Shown: positions 1 to 11,429 of the stretch, piece by piece
How positions within the stretch are numbered: position 1 is the first letter of the stretch
Layout: the number at the start of each line of letters is the position of its first letter
Source of the DNA: Tragulus kanchil
Taxonomy: Eukaryota; Chordata; Mammalia; Artiodactyla; Tragulidae
Assembly: GCA_022376925.1 (NCBI GenBank)
Contig: JAIOJX010000026.1
Span: 257,235,330 to 257,299,329 of the forward strand
Direction: 5' to 3'
Length of the DNA: 64,000 bases
Program-made: the position numbers and the translations under genes
Notes under the pieces: model-generated
The model's database searches: none
What the model was told of the DNA's origin: nothing
The model's input: the letters and a program-made list of their open reading frames with translations, nothing else

Positions 1-420
1 AGTAAGTCAGAAAAAGAACAAATATTTTATACTAGCACCTATACATGGAATCTAGAAAGATGGTACAGATGAATTTATATGCAGGACAGCAATGGAGAAG
101 CAGACATAGAGAACAGACTTACAGACATTGAGGGGAGGGAGGAATGGGTGAGAAAGAGTAATATGGAAAGTTACTTTACCGTATGTAAAATATATAAGCA
201 ATGGGAATCTGCTGTAAGACTAAGGGAACTCAAACAGGGATTGTGCAACAGTGGGATGGAAGGAAGACTTTCATCTCCAGAAAGGAGGAAAGGTATGTGT
301 ACCTGTGGCCAATTCAGGTTGATGTTTGGCAGAAAACAACAAAACTCTGTAAAGCTATTACCCTTCAAGTAAAAATAATAATAAAATGGGGTTTATGATT
401 TAAAAAAAATAAAACCTGAG
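1..420 (+). mobile_element. L1 LINE 3'UTR, ruminant type (left copy)
   Basis: Sequence resembles the ruminant L1 3'UTR: an AGTAAGTCAG start just past the ORF2 region, the ACCTGTGGC segment near 301 and a terminal TAAAAATAATAATAAAAT. It is the end of a first duplicate copy. Reading frames here are not functional. Confidence 0.7.
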
Positions 421-479
421 GCAAACCAAAAGTCTAAAAACGGAATAAAGAACACCATGTTCCCCTTAAATTGGAAATT

Positions 480-1530
480 CCTTTAAAAATCTAGGAATAG
501 ACCCACCATATGACCCAACAATCCCATTACTAGGCATATACCCTGAGGAAACCAAAATTGAAAAAGACAGATGTGCCCCATTGTTCATTGCAGAACTGTT
601 TACAATAGCTAGAACATGGAAGCAACCTAAATGTCCATCGACAGATGAATGAATAAAGAAGCCATGGTGGGCTTCCCCTAGTGGTCCAGTGGGTAAGGAC
701 AGCGCCTTGCAGTGCAAGGGGCGCCGGTTCGATCCCTGTCCTGGGAAGATCCCACGTGCCACGGAGCGGCTGGACTGATGTGTCCAATTACCGAGCCGGA
801 GCTCTGGAGCGCATGTGCCCAGAGCCGGCGCTCTGCAGCGACAGATGCCACGGCGATGAGAGGCCCACAGGAGCCAAAGAACAAAGACGGATGAAAATAG
901 AGAAAATGAAAGACCAATAGAAGTGGCCTACCCGCTCCCCTCCCTCCCCAACGCGACCCCCGCCCAAAAATAAATAAATAAATTAATTTAAAAAAAAAAA
1001 AAAGAAGAAGCCATGGTACCTATATACAGTGGAATATTACTCAGCAAAAAAAGGGAATGCATTTGAATCAGTCCTAATGAGTTGGATGTACCTAGAGCCT
1101 AGTATACACAGTGAAGTAAGTCAGAAAAAGAACAAATATTTTATACTAGCACCTATACATGGAATCTAGAAAGATGGTACAGATGAATTTATATGCAGGA
1201 CAGCAATGGAGAAGCAGACATAGAGAACAGACTTACAGACATTGAGGGGAGGGAGGAATGGGTGAGAAAGAGTAATATGGAAAGTTACTTTACCGTATGT
1301 AAAATATATAAGCAATGGGAATCTGCTGTAAGACTAAGGGAACTCAAACAGGGATTGTGCAACAGTGGGATGGAAGGAAGACTTTCATCTCCAGAAAGGA
1401 GGAAAGGTATGTGTACCTGTGGCCAATTCAGGTTGATGTTTGGCAGAAAACAACAAAACTCTGTAAAGCTATTACCCTTCAAGTAAAAATAATAATAAAA
1501 TGTTTTATGATTAAAAAAAAAAAACAACAA
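480..1530 (+). mobile_element. L1 LINE, ORF2 C-terminus and 3'UTR, interrupted by a SINE
   Basis: Bases 495-668 carry the typical late-ORF2 block (CCCATTACTAGGCATATACC, GAAGCAACCTAAATGTCC). Bases 1018-1115 continue it (GGAATATTACTCAGC), and the 3'UTR and A-rich tail follow to about 1530. A CHR-2-like SINE splits the element at 669-1004. No intact ORF2 frame remains. Confidence 0.8.
669..1004 (+). mobile_element. CHR-2-like tRNA-Glu SINE, complete, 13-bp target duplication
   Basis: Starts GGGCTTCCCC. It has a pol III B-box-like GGTTCGATCCC at 726-736, a GC-rich body, and a tail with AAATAAATAAAT and poly-A. The 13-mer AAGAAGCCATGGT flanks it at 656-668 and 1005-1017, marking insertion into the L1. 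Not a tRNA gene. Confidence 0.85.
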
Positions 1531-1544
1531 CAGAGAAAGCAAGT

Positions 1545-2440
1545 ATGAGATTCAAAGGACAAAGATTTAGAAAAAATGTAGCAATAAGAGGAATGAAATT
1601 AATGATATTATGATGATGACATCTCAGTTATCTGAAAATGAATAATCAGCAAAACTCATAATTTGAGATACAAGGGCAGTTCCTCACTATTTACATGGTT
1701 ATGTGTGTGGATGACTTTTTACATTTATGGTCTGTCTATTTATGTAGGTAAATGTGGCTATATAAACAACTAAACAGTGTACTGAGATCAGATGCTCTTT
1801 GAAATCTCTGAAACTAATGCAAAGGACTGTGCTACATATCCTGAGAAAAGCTTACTTTTAAGCCTTGAGAGCTGAGTCAGAGCTTCTTATGGCCATCTCC
1901 TCTCATCTTCATTTTCCTCCCTATACTCTGCTGGTGTTATATTAATCACCCACCCAGAAGAACGACAGGAAGGCCATGCTGCTAAACTGGAAGCCATTAA
2001 TCGTGAAATCTTGTAGGTGACATTTGTATACTTTTTTGTATTACAGCAGGAACAATGAAATTGGAATGGTGAACATACCATCTAATACTATATGCTAGAG
2101 TTGATTGGTGCTTCAAATAATTCTTTTGGAAAGACTTGGATGAACCATAGATTTGTTATACAATGAGGGATGCCTCATTGGGAATAGCAGCCTACATTTA
2201 TTTATAAGTTTTAAGAAAACAGATCAGAATCTCAGTTGTATAGAGGGACAGTTAGTATTCTCACATATATTAAAAGACATAGATATCTAGATAATCCAAA
2301 TAAGAAATTAATTTTAGCTATTAAAAGTAATTGATAATTTGTGTGAAAAACACTTACTTTTCTCTTTCCCTATCATGAAGTGATATTTATATTTGGTAAC
2401 TAAGTAGATTTTTAAACCTCTAATAATTTTTAAAATCACA
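1545..2440. other. Unassigned AT-rich sequence
   Basis: No interspersed repeat was recognised and no open frame exceeds about 64 codons. The only feature noted is an exon-like segment at 1958-2012, listed separately. Confidence 0.5.
1958..2012 (+). other. Possible small exon (weak candidate)
   Basis: A pyrimidine-rich stretch (1898-1930) and CACCCAG precede position 1958. A potential donor TT|GTAGGT lies at 2013. The frame starting at 1960 reads ERQEGHAAKLEAINREI, then L and a stop at 2014 if not spliced. The peptide is charged and helix-like, unlike repeat-derived frames nearby. I do not recognise the protein. It could equally be chance; there is no second exon or conservation evidence in the window. 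Confidence 0.22.
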
Positions 2441-2945
2441 AATGTAAAAATATCTTTAATTCTTCAAGTCCAAAGTACTTCTAGATATGAAGTATACTTG
2501 CAGAAAATCCCTAAGTACTATTATTTCATAGTTTATACTGAAGAAATGGTATGAGAAAATGCAGAGTTTAAGAAAGTCTAAATATCACCATGAACACATA
2601 GGGGAATAAAAGTGGCCCTGTGTAGCTGGTAATAGTTAATGAAAAATTCCTGATTCTAGCAGCATCCCTCTGCCTACCTCCAACTCAAATATAAGAATAA
2701 AATTAAATTGCAGCATCACCTACATAGGTCTATTCCATATTCTAACAATCTGAAAACAGTAGAACCAGAGTTGTAGAAAGAGTATTTGCATACCATCTAG
2801 TGGTAGCTCAGAAAATAGCATAAGTTTTTCCTCCAATGTTTTTAAATGGGAATCGGGTATATGGTTATACTTGTCTTGAATGTAAGTCACAAAACCTGTC
2901 ATCTCACTTGTTCAAAAAATCAGGTGAAGGGTGCTTTTGTTCACT

Positions 2946-2948
<3 letters not shown>

Positions 2949-2984
<36 letters not shown>
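2949..2984. repeat. (GT)18 microsatellite
   Basis: Eighteen perfect GT units abut the end of an antisense Bov-tA. The duplicate has nineteen units. Confidence 0.95.
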
Positions 2985-2987
<3 letters not shown>

Positions 2988-3183
2988 CGGTCGTCTCTGA
3001 TTTTTTGTGACCTTGTGGGCTATAGTCTGCTAGCCCCCCTCTGGCCATGGGACTCTCCAAGCAAGAATACTGGAGTGGGTTGTCATTTACCTCTCTAGGG
3101 AATCTTCTCTGGTCCAGGGATCCAATCCTGCATCTCCTGCTTTGGCAAATGGATTCTTTACTGCTGAGACACTAGCAAAGCCC
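2985..3183 (-). mobile_element. Bov-tA SINE, antisense
   Basis: Reverse-complement Bov-tA landmarks: TTTTGTGACC, GGACTCTCCAAGCAAGAATA and TGGATTCTTTACTGC, ending in AGCAAAGCCC. Diverged, so an older copy. Confidence 0.85.
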
Positions 3184-3592
3184 TTACTCCTGACACACCT
3201 ACAAGTAAACTGCCATCGCCTAAAAATAATGATTTCCTAGTTGTCTAATATTTACAAAGGGATCAAAAACTGTAATTTTGAAGCTGCTGCACCCCTTTTG
3301 TTTGATATTTATATTTGTTCTTGAGTTCCACCATACCTTGAAAAGTCTAATTCCTTATACTGAATTAAGGTTAAATGAAGCTTCACTTTTTTTAATAACA
3401 CCAGACAACAAATTACAATAACCAACGCTTTTCTTTCCACAAATTCAGATCATGTTAAACATAAAAACCTTCACATAAAGAATCCTCTGAAGCACATCCT
3501 GGGAGACAGAGACTAAACGACCAATTTTCCAACTTATTGTGAGTGATGGTGTAATACAGGTAGGTCATACGGCTGATCCTTATATTTTTGAG
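3184..3592. other. Unassigned sequence
   Basis: AT-rich, no repeat family or reading frame recognised. Repeated at 4346-4754. Confidence 0.5.
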
Positions 3593-4105
3593 CTTTCCAC
3601 AAATGTAAAATATCTTTAATTCTTCAAGTCCAAAGTACTTCTAGATATGAAGTATACTTGCAGAAAATCCCTAAGTACTATTATTTCATAGTTTATACTG
3701 AAGAAATGGTATGAGAAAATGCAGAGTTTAAGAAAGTCTAAATATCACCATGAACACATAGGGGAATAAAAGTGGCCCTGTGTAGCTGGTAATAGTTAAT
3801 GAAAAATTCCTGATTCTAGCAGCATCCCTCTGCCTACCTCCAACTCAAATATAAGAATAAAATTAAATTGCAGCATCACCTACATAGGTCTATTCCATAT
3901 TCTAACAATCTGAAAACAGTAGAACCAGAGTTGTAGAAAGAGTATTTGCATACCATCTAGTGGTAGCTCAGAAAATAGCATAAGTTTTTCCTCCAATGTT
4001 TTTAAATGGGAATCGGGTATATGGTTATACTTGTCTTGAATGTAAGTCACAAAACCTGTCATCTCACTTGTTCAAAAAATCAGGTGAAGGGTGCTTTTGT
4101 TCACT

Positions 4106-4108
<3 letters not shown>

Positions 4109-4146
<38 letters not shown>
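4109..4146. repeat. (GT)19 microsatellite
   Basis: Second copy of the GT tract at 2949, one unit longer. Confidence 0.95.
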
Positions 4147-4149
<3 letters not shown>

Positions 4150-4345
4150 CGGTCGTCTCTGATTTTTTGTGACCTTGTGGGCTATAGTCTGCTAGCCCCC
4201 CTCTGGCCATGGGACTCTCCAAGCAAGAATACTGGAGTGGGTTGTCATTTACCTCTCTAGGGAATCTTCTCTGGTCCAGGGATCCAATCCTGCATCTCCT
4301 GCTTTGGCAAATGGATTCTTTACTGCTGAGACACTAGCAAAGCCC
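4147..4345 (-). mobile_element. Bov-tA SINE, antisense (duplicate)
   Basis: Same element as 2985-3183, carried in the second copy of duplication 2. Confidence 0.85.
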
Positions 4346-4754
4346 TTACTCCTGACACACCTACAAGTAAACTGCCATCGCCTAAAAATAATGATTTCCT
4401 AGTTGTCTAATATTTACAAAGGGATCAAAAACTGTAATTTTGAAGCTGCTGCACCCCTTTTGTTTGATATTTATATTTGTTCTTGAGTTCCACCATACCT
4501 TGAAAAGTCTAATTCCTTATACTGAATTAAGGTTAAATGAAGCTTCACTTTTTTTAATAACACCAGACAACAAATTACAATAACCAACGCTTTTCTTTCC
4601 ACAAATTCAGATCATGTTAAACATAAAAACCTTCACATAAAGAATCCCTCTGAAGCACATCCTGGGAGACAGAGACTAAACGACCAATTTTCCAACTTAT
4701 TGTGAGTGATGGTGTAATACAGGTAGGTCATACGGCTGATCCTTATATTTTTGA

Positions 4755-5450
4755 AAAATAAGGTAACTGCTAATCATATAAATAAAAAATGAGGGGTTTG
4801 GGCATTCATTTTTTTTCTTAGAGTTACTTAAATCAGAAGTGTCCAGATATTAGATTGTGCCTCGTTCCCAAAGCTAGTGCATAATATCCTGGCAAAGAAT
4901 GTAGGAGGCACTGCTTCCTGATACATGCCAAGGGCACGATGAGGGGACAAGGCCTGTGGTAGTGTGGCTGTCAGGGACCAGGCCACATGTGTTCTCCTGC
5001 CACAGAAAAGTCAAAGGGGATGGGAAATTCCTAACACGTTCACATGGAATGCATCACACTAAGAAAGAGAAGCTGAATATCATGATGAAAATAGAATGGA
5101 GAACATGAATGGAGTCCTCAGTTGGAGGCCTACATAATTCAAAGGGAAAACTACCTTAAGGCTGAGTCTGTAGTGGTAAAATGTGCAGGTAGAGGTGTTC
5201 TCTTTCTCTCTCTCTTTTTTTCCTGCACAGAGCTCTAATTAGGAGAAATGGGAAGAACATAATACTACAATGTTCTTACAACTTTGGGGTGTCAGTTGTG
5301 AGCAATTGAAACTTGGACTCCACTCATTTTAGTTTCCTTTAAAGTTGAACACACATGGCATTCACTTCCTTCCCTAAGTTGTTTTGGTTTAACTACTAAT
5401 TTTTGGAGCTGGTAGTACATAGAATTCTTATTTTAACATAGAGACAACTG
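4755..5450. other. Unassigned single-copy sequence
   Basis: No family recognised. Contains a short CT-rich run at 5200-5225. No open frame of note. Confidence 0.5.
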
Positions 5451-5629
5451 AGGAATTTAGGTTATACAAAATCAAAGACCTATCATTACCCTGTGTTCAC
5501 CAAGGCTTTCTGAGAAAGCAGAGCTTTAAATGAGGGCTTGTATTCAAGTGGCTTATTTTGGAAGTGATCCCAGAGAGCAAGAGTGAGAAGTTAGGAAGAA
5601 TGAAAAACAAAAAGAAGGGACAGTCATCA

Positions 5630-5930
5630 CCAAGGAAATCAACCCAGAATATGTATTGGAAGGACTCACACTGAAGCAGAAGCTCCAAAATTTTGTCCAC
5701 TCAGTGTGAAGAGCCAACTCACTGGAAAAGACCCTGATGCTGGGAAAGGCTGAGGGAAGGAAGAGAAGGGGGCAACAGAGACTGAGATAGTTGGATGGCG
5801 ACACTGATTCAACGGACACAAGTATGAGAAAACTCTGGGAGATGGTGAAGGAGAGGGAAGACTGGTGTGCCGCCATTCATGGGATCACAAAGAGCTGGAC
5901 ATGACTGAGTGACTGAACGACAACAACAAA
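5630..5930 (+). mobile_element. BovB (RTE) LINE 3' end
   Basis: Carries the BovB tail order: AAATCAACCC, TTGGAAGGACT, CACTGGAAAAGACCCTGATG, GGATGGCGACACTGATTCAA, then the terminal ACTGAGTGACTGAAC with CAACAACAA. 5'-truncated, with no coding potential left. Confidence 0.85.
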
Positions 5931-6317
5931 GTCAGCATGTGATCTTGAAATGGTCACCACTGTAGACAACTGACTCTCAATACTGGGAGCCTCTGAAGAG
6001 CCTTACAAAATTTGTCTCAGAATTGTCCACTTGACAGACAAAAGAAGAGAGCGTTTTTACCCTGACTCTTTACAGTTCAAAGGAAGAGAAGAGAAATTTA
6101 GAACAGCAAAGACCAGAGGACTCAACTGTGCTGTGAAATGAGTGTAAGACGGACACAACTATATGCATAAAAAACACCACTAGAACCATTTTCTCAACTT
6201 TCCATATTCTATCTGAGGCTGCCCTTAATTTCCATTCATATGTAACTTATTCTGTTTTTCAGATAACTCTTCTCCATACTAGGTTATTTAGAAGAGAGTA
6301 GAGGACTTAGATTACCA

Positions 6318-6510
6318 TGTGTGCTTAGTCACTCACTCCTGTCTGACTCTTTGCGAACCAGGCTCCATTGCCCATGGGGTTCTCCAGGCAAGAATACTAG
6401 AGTGGGTTGACAAGCCCTCCGTCAGGGGATCTTTTCAACCCAGGGATTGAACCCATGTCACCCACATTGCAGACGGATTCTTTACCAGCCAGCAAACAGG
6501 GAACCCTAGA
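6318..6510 (-). mobile_element. Bov-tA SINE, antisense
   Basis: GTGTGCTTAGTCACTC start, CATGGGGTTCTCCAGGCAAG, CCCAGGGATTGAACCCATGT and GGATTCTTTACCAGCC are Bov-tA landmarks on the reverse strand. Confidence 0.85.
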
Positions 6511-6791
6511 TGACTATAGGGTTCTGTATAATTTTGTGTCCCTCCATGTTCTCCTAACAAAAGTAGCTACTGAACAGTATCATGAATGAAGGATTAGGAA
6601 AATCTTTTTAGTAGGAATTTAGGTTATACAAAATCAAAGACCTATCATTACCCTGTGTTCACCAAGGCTTTCTGAGAAAGCAGAGCTTTAAATGAGGGCT
6701 TGTATTCAAGTGGCTTATTTTGGAAGTGATCCCAGAGAGCAAGAGTGAGAAGTTAGGAAGAATGAAAAACAAAAAGAAGGGACAGTCATCA

Positions 6792-7092
6792 CCAAGGAAA
6801 TCAACCCAGAATATGTATTGGAAGGACTCACACTGAAGCAGAAGCTCCAAAATTTTGTCCACTCAGTGTGAAGAGCCAACTCACTGGAAAAGACCCTGAT
6901 GCTGGGAAAGGCTGAGGGAAGGAAGAGAAGGGGGCAACAGAGACTGAGATAGTTGGATGGCGACACTGATTCAACGGACACAAGTATGAGAAAACTCTGG
7001 GAGATGGTGAAGGAGAGGGAAGACTGGTGTGCCGCCATTCATGGGATCACAAAGAGCTGGACATGACTGAGTGACTGAACGACAACAACAAA
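6792..7092 (+). mobile_element. BovB LINE 3' end (duplicate)
   Basis: Second copy of 5630-5930 within duplication 3. Confidence 0.85.
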
Positions 7093-7479
7093 GTCAGCAT
7101 GTGATCTTGAAATGGTCACCACTGTAGACAACTGACTCTCAATACTGGGAGCCTCTGAAGAGCCTTACAAAATTTGTCTCAGAATTGTCCACTTGACAGA
7201 CAAAAGAAGAGAGCGTTTTTACCCTGACTCTTTACAGTTCAAAGGAAGAGAAGAGAAATTTAGAACAGCAAAGACCAGAGGACTCAACTGTGCTGTGAAA
7301 TGAGTGTAAGACGGACACAACTATATGCATAAAAAACACCACTAGAACCATTTTCTCAACTTTCCATATTCTATCTGAGGCTGCCCTTAATTTCCATTCA
7401 TATGTAACTTATTCTGTTTTTCAGATAACTCTTCTCCATACTAGGTTATTTAGAAGAGAGTAGAGGACTTAGATTACCA

Positions 7480-7674
7480 TGTGTGCTTAGTCACTCACTC
7501 CTGTCTGACTCTTTGCGAACCAGGCTCCATTGCCCATGGGGTTCTCCAGGCAAGAATACTAGAGTGGGTTGACAAGCCCTCCGTCAGGGGATCTTTTCAA
7601 CCCAGGGATTGAACCCATGTCACCCACATTGCAGACGGATTCTTTACCAGCCAAGCAAACAGGGAACCCCTAGA
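7480..7674 (-). mobile_element. Bov-tA SINE, antisense (duplicate)
   Basis: Second copy of 6318-6510, with extra single bases at short homopolymers near its right end. Confidence 0.85.
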
Positions 7675-7756
7675 TGACTATAGGGTTCTGTATAATTTTG
7701 TGTCCCTCCATGTTCTCCTAACAAAAAGTAGCTACTGAACAGTATCATGAATGAAG

Positions 7757-8642
7757 AGATTAAGACCTAATACCACAGTATCATATCTTCACAACATTGG
7801 CTACTTAACTTGAGACTTAATCTGATTCTGGTTCCCTATCAAATTAAGGAAAATAATACCTATCCTGTAAATAAGAGGTTCGGTAAGAATAAAATCAGAT
7901 AAAAATATATGAAAACAATTTTCAAGTGAGAAGTGATTTTCAAATATAAGAAGTATACTCTTATTCAATTCTAGCCTTTGGTATCTAATGCCCTCTTTGA
8001 TACACAAGTATTTTCTGCAAATTCCAAAAAAGGATTCTTTAAAATTCTCTCCTAACAAAGATCATTTAGCCAGGAAACTCAAGGGCTTGCAGAACCTCAA
8101 TCAGTCCTCTTTTTCTTCTACTGTGCTTAAAAGTAAGTCATTATACAATAAAAATTAAAAAGCAAACTGTGGCTTGTCCTGGTAAAGGTTACTATTTTCT
8201 TCCAGAACAAAGCACTCATGGGTTATTTGGGGGGCTTTCTTGGCACCCAGGCTGGATGTGTGACAGACTGAAAAAACTGCTCAACACCCACAGTGCCGAA
8301 CACTCCACGTTCTAAATATATAGCTGGAAAACTTCCCAGATTGTACATCTGCCTCTCTAATTTACACCTCCAAAGATGAGGGTGAGCAAGAAAGAGGTGA
8401 GAAGCCTTAATGAACTACGTGGAGCCTTTGCATGTGCTGTGGGAAACTTCTCAGCACACACCAAAGCCTGGCAGCAGGGGCTAGGTGGCAAACAAACACT
8501 TGAGTGTTGCGTTTCAGTCATGTCCATTATATTTCAATGGTGACCTCCCCTTCAAAGAACAAACAAGATTCCCTTTGTCTCTTTTTTCTTATCTTCCTTC
8601 TCTCCAAGATCCCATCCTGGGTCCCAAACTGGACAGTCACTA
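7757..8642. other. Unassigned single-copy sequence
   Basis: AT-rich with a somewhat more GC-rich part at 8170-8500. No repeat family, exon or RNA gene recognised. Confidence 0.5.
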
Positions 8643-9264
8643 AATTCTCTCCTTTGGTTGACTGCCGAAAAGCTGGTCCTGGCACGTCTAAGGACTCAAT
8701 GATCACATTTTGGATAATTTTTCCCCCCAGACTGCTCAGGTAGAAACTACACTTTCACTGTGATCAAATCTTCACTTTTTAATCAAGCTACTAAGACACT
8801 GAAATCCATGGGATAGTGCTGGCAAGAGCCTGTAAAATCTAACTTGGCTGTGGTGAAAAAGGAACAAAGTTTGCAGGGAGTAAACTGGTTACAGTAAGCA
8901 AGATAGTCCTCAATAGGATGTTCCCCAAATCACAGCAAAGCAGGTTAAGTCACCTTGTCCACATAAAAAATGCTTTTTCATTCTTTCAGGACTTTTAAAC
9001 TTGGGCTCCATGGATGCCAGGTAAGAGCATGGATGGGTTTCAACATATTTATGAATGTGGATGGAAAAAAATTATACCTTTACTTTTGCTAACCCTTAAC
9101 TGAAATTTAGCATATCTTTCAAAAGTAAATGTAGTCTACAAACTTTAGTATTAGCAGCAGATCCTATGACTTTATCATCAGTAGAAATCACAGATATTCT
9201 CATAGCAGGTTAGAGTTTTTGCATGTATCTCCTTCAGTGTGGAAACCTGGACTAGATACTTAGG
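8643..9264. other. Unassigned sequence, repeated at 9803-10424
   Basis: Left part of duplication 4. Nothing recognised on either strand. Confidence 0.5.
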
Positions 9265-9408
9265 TGAGGAAGATTCCCTGGAGAAGGAAATGGCTACTCA
9301 CTCCAGTATTCCTGTTTGGAGAATTCCATAGACAGAGGAGCCTGGCCAGTTACAGTCCATGGGGTTGCAAAGAGTTGAACATGATTCAGTGACTTTCACT
9401 CACTCAAA
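9265..9408 (+). mobile_element. Bov-A SINE monomer
   Basis: GATTCCCTGGAGAAGGAAAT, CTCCAGTATTCCTG, GGAGCCTGGCCAGTTACAGT and CAGTGACTTTCACTCACTC match the Bov-A unit. The tRNA head is absent. Confidence 0.85.
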
Positions 9409-9629
9409 TAACATTTAGTTTTTTCAACTATTTGACTCAGGGTAACTACAATATTATAATCAGTAACAGATATGGCTATTTTATAGCAATTTATTTTAGA
9501 TATCATTATTTCTATAAGTTAGTTTCCATTTCACTTCTACATATTTTCTTATATGCATTTAAAAATATTAATCTGAAAAATTCACTGAATTGCCAAAGTG
9601 GTCTGAATGAAAAATATGCTAACTCTCTG

Positions 9630-9802
9630 GGCTTCCCCTGGTAGTCCAGTGGGTAAAGACACCACCTTGCAGTGCAAGGGGCGCCGGTTCGATCCCTGGC
9701 CTGGGAAGACCCCACGTGCCGCGGAGCAGCTGGACCGATGTGTCCAATTATCGAGCTGGAGCTCTGGCATGTGTGCGCCCAGAGCCGGCACTCTGCGGCG
9801 AC
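9630..9802 (+). mobile_element. CHR-2-like SINE, broken at duplication junction
   Basis: The first ~170 bases of the element seen whole at 10786-11120. It stops at the junction 9802/9803 rather than at a biological end. Confidence 0.85.
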
Positions 9803-10424
9803 AATTCTCTCCTTTGGTTGACTGCCGAAAAGCTGGTCCTGGCACGTCTAAGGACTCAATGATCACATTTTGGATAATTTTTCCCCCCAGACTGCTCAGG
9901 TAGAAACTACACTTTCACTGTGATCAAATCTTCACTTTTTAATCAAGCTACTAAGACACTGAAATCCATGGGATAGTGCTGGCAAGAGCCTGTAAAATCT
10001 AACTTGGCTGTGGTGAAAAAGGAACAAAGTTTGCAGGGAGTAAACTGGTTACAGTAAGCAAGATAGTCCTCAATAGGATGTTCCCCAAATCACAGCAAAG
10101 CAGGTTAAGTCACCTTGTCCACATAAAAAATGCTTTTTCATTCTTTCAGGACTTTTAAACTTGGGCTCCATGGATGCCAGGTAAGAGCATGGATGGGTTT
10201 CAACATATTTATGAATGTGGATGGAAAAAAATTATACCTTTACTTTTGCTAACCCTTAACTGAAATTTAGCATATCTTTCAAAAGTAAATGTAGTCTACA
10301 AACTTTAGTATTAGCAGCAGATCCTATGACTTTATCATCAGTAGAAATCACAGATATTCTCATAGCAGGTTAGAGTTTTTGCATGTATCTCCTTCAGTGT
10401 GGAAACCTGGACTAGATACTTAGG

Positions 10425-10568
10425 TGAGGAAGATTCCCTGGAGAAGGAAATGGCTACTCACTCCAGTATTCCTGTTTGGAGAATTCCATAGACAGAGGAG
10501 CCTGGCCAGTTACAGTCCATGGGGTTGCAAAGAGTTGAACATGATTCAGTGACTTTCACTCACTCAAA
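10425..10568 (+). mobile_element. Bov-A SINE monomer (duplicate)
   Basis: Second copy of 9265-9408. Confidence 0.85.
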
Positions 10569-10785
10569 TAACATTTAGTTTTTTCAACTATTTGACTCAG
10601 GGTAACTACAATATTATAATCAGTAACAGATATGGCTATTTTATAGCAATTTATTTTAGATATCATTATTTCTATAAGTTAGTTTCCATTTCACTTCTAC
10701 ATATTTTCTTATATGCATTTAAAAATATTAATCTGAAAAATTCACTGAATTGCCAAAGTGGTCTGAATGAAAAATATGCTAACTC

Positions 10786-11120
10786 TCTGGGCTTCCCCTG
10801 GTAGTCCAGTGGGTAAAGACACCACCTTGCAGTGCAAGGGGCGCCGGTTCGATCCCTGGCCTGGGAAGACCCCACGTGCCGCGGAGCAGCTGGACCGATG
10901 TGTCCAATTATCGAGCTGGAGCTCTGGCATGTGTGCGCCCAGAGCCGGCACTCTGCGACGACAGTGGTCACCGTGATGGGAGGCCCACAGGAGCCAAAGA
11001 ACAAAGACGGATGAAAATAGAGAAATGAAAGATCAATAGAAGTGGCCCTCCCATCCCTCTCCCTTCCCACCCCACCCTCCAAAAGATAAATAAATAAAAT
11101 TTAAAAAAAAAAAGAAAAAA
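10786..11120 (+). mobile_element. CHR-2-like SINE, complete, 17-bp target duplication
   Basis: Same family as 669-1004, with B-box-like GGTTCGATCCC and an A-rich tail. GAAAAATATGCTAACTC is present at 10769-10785 and 11121-11137. Confidence 0.9.
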
Positions 11121-11137
11121 GAAAAATATGCTAACTC

Positions 11138-11429
11138 CTGTTAGACCTATATCATACTTACAGCTCATGAAGCCTCCACATCTCTCCAGGGTGGGTTCAG
11201 CATGTCTGTCTGTGCATTACTGATTTGCACTTAATTTGCAAATCATAATTGGTACTTTTCCTGTCCACTCAGGTATGCTGCTCCTTTCTCAGACTGCTGT
11301 CTTATGAAGGTAGAGTCCCTCTTTGTAGCATAATGTCTCTGGAGTTGCACTGCTTGAGGTCCAGACCCCCAGATGTGTGACCTAACCCCAGGTGTACCAG
11401 ATATTAGTGCTGGATCACTGTACCAGTGA
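11138..11429. other. Unassigned short stretch
   Basis: No family recognised. May be older BovB-derived sequence in its right half. Confidence 0.4.

Larger units (their letters stand above)
1..1502. repeat. Direct duplication 1 (offset 1114 bp), junction near 388
   Basis: Bases 1-385 recur at 1115-1499 with the same order and orientation. The second copy probably runs from about 390 to 1502, and most of the first copy lies left of the window. Bases 386-440 match poorly to either flank and look like junction filler. The content is an L1 3' end. Confidence 0.85.
2441..4754. repeat. Direct duplication 2, 2441-3592 and about 3600-4754
   Basis: The two copies are nearly identical at offset 1160, becoming 1162 after a GT repeat that is one unit longer in copy 2. 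Near the end of copy 1 a C is missing (about 3485 versus 4647). A few bases of filler separate the copies at 3593-3599. Confidence 0.95.
5451..7756. repeat. Direct duplication 3, 5451-6586 and 6613-7756
   Basis: Offset is 1162. The last ~110 bases of copy 1 lack single bases at three short homopolymers that copy 2 keeps (around 6491, 6505 and 6560). Filler of about 26 bases follows at 6587-6612. Both copies carry a BovB 3' tail and an antisense Bov-tA. Confidence 0.95.
8643..10962. repeat. Direct duplication 4, 8643-9802 and 9803-10962
   Basis: A clean unit of 1160 bp. The junction at 9802/9803 falls inside a CHR-2-like SINE: copy 1 breaks off about 160 bases into the element, while copy 2 runs on to its tail. 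A G/A difference lies six bases or so before the junction (GCGGCGAC versus GCGACGAC). Confidence 0.95.

Noticed and set aside
715..745. tRNA-gene-like B box
   Set aside because: Part of a tRNA-Glu-derived SINE. No cloverleaf or mature tRNA end is present.
4006..4260. Open frame with a Cys-Val repeat
   Set aside because: It is the GT microsatellite translated.
2441..4754. Satellite DNA or tandem array of ~1.1-kb monomers
   Set aside because: Each unit is a different sequence and is present only two or three times. A satellite would repeat one monomer.
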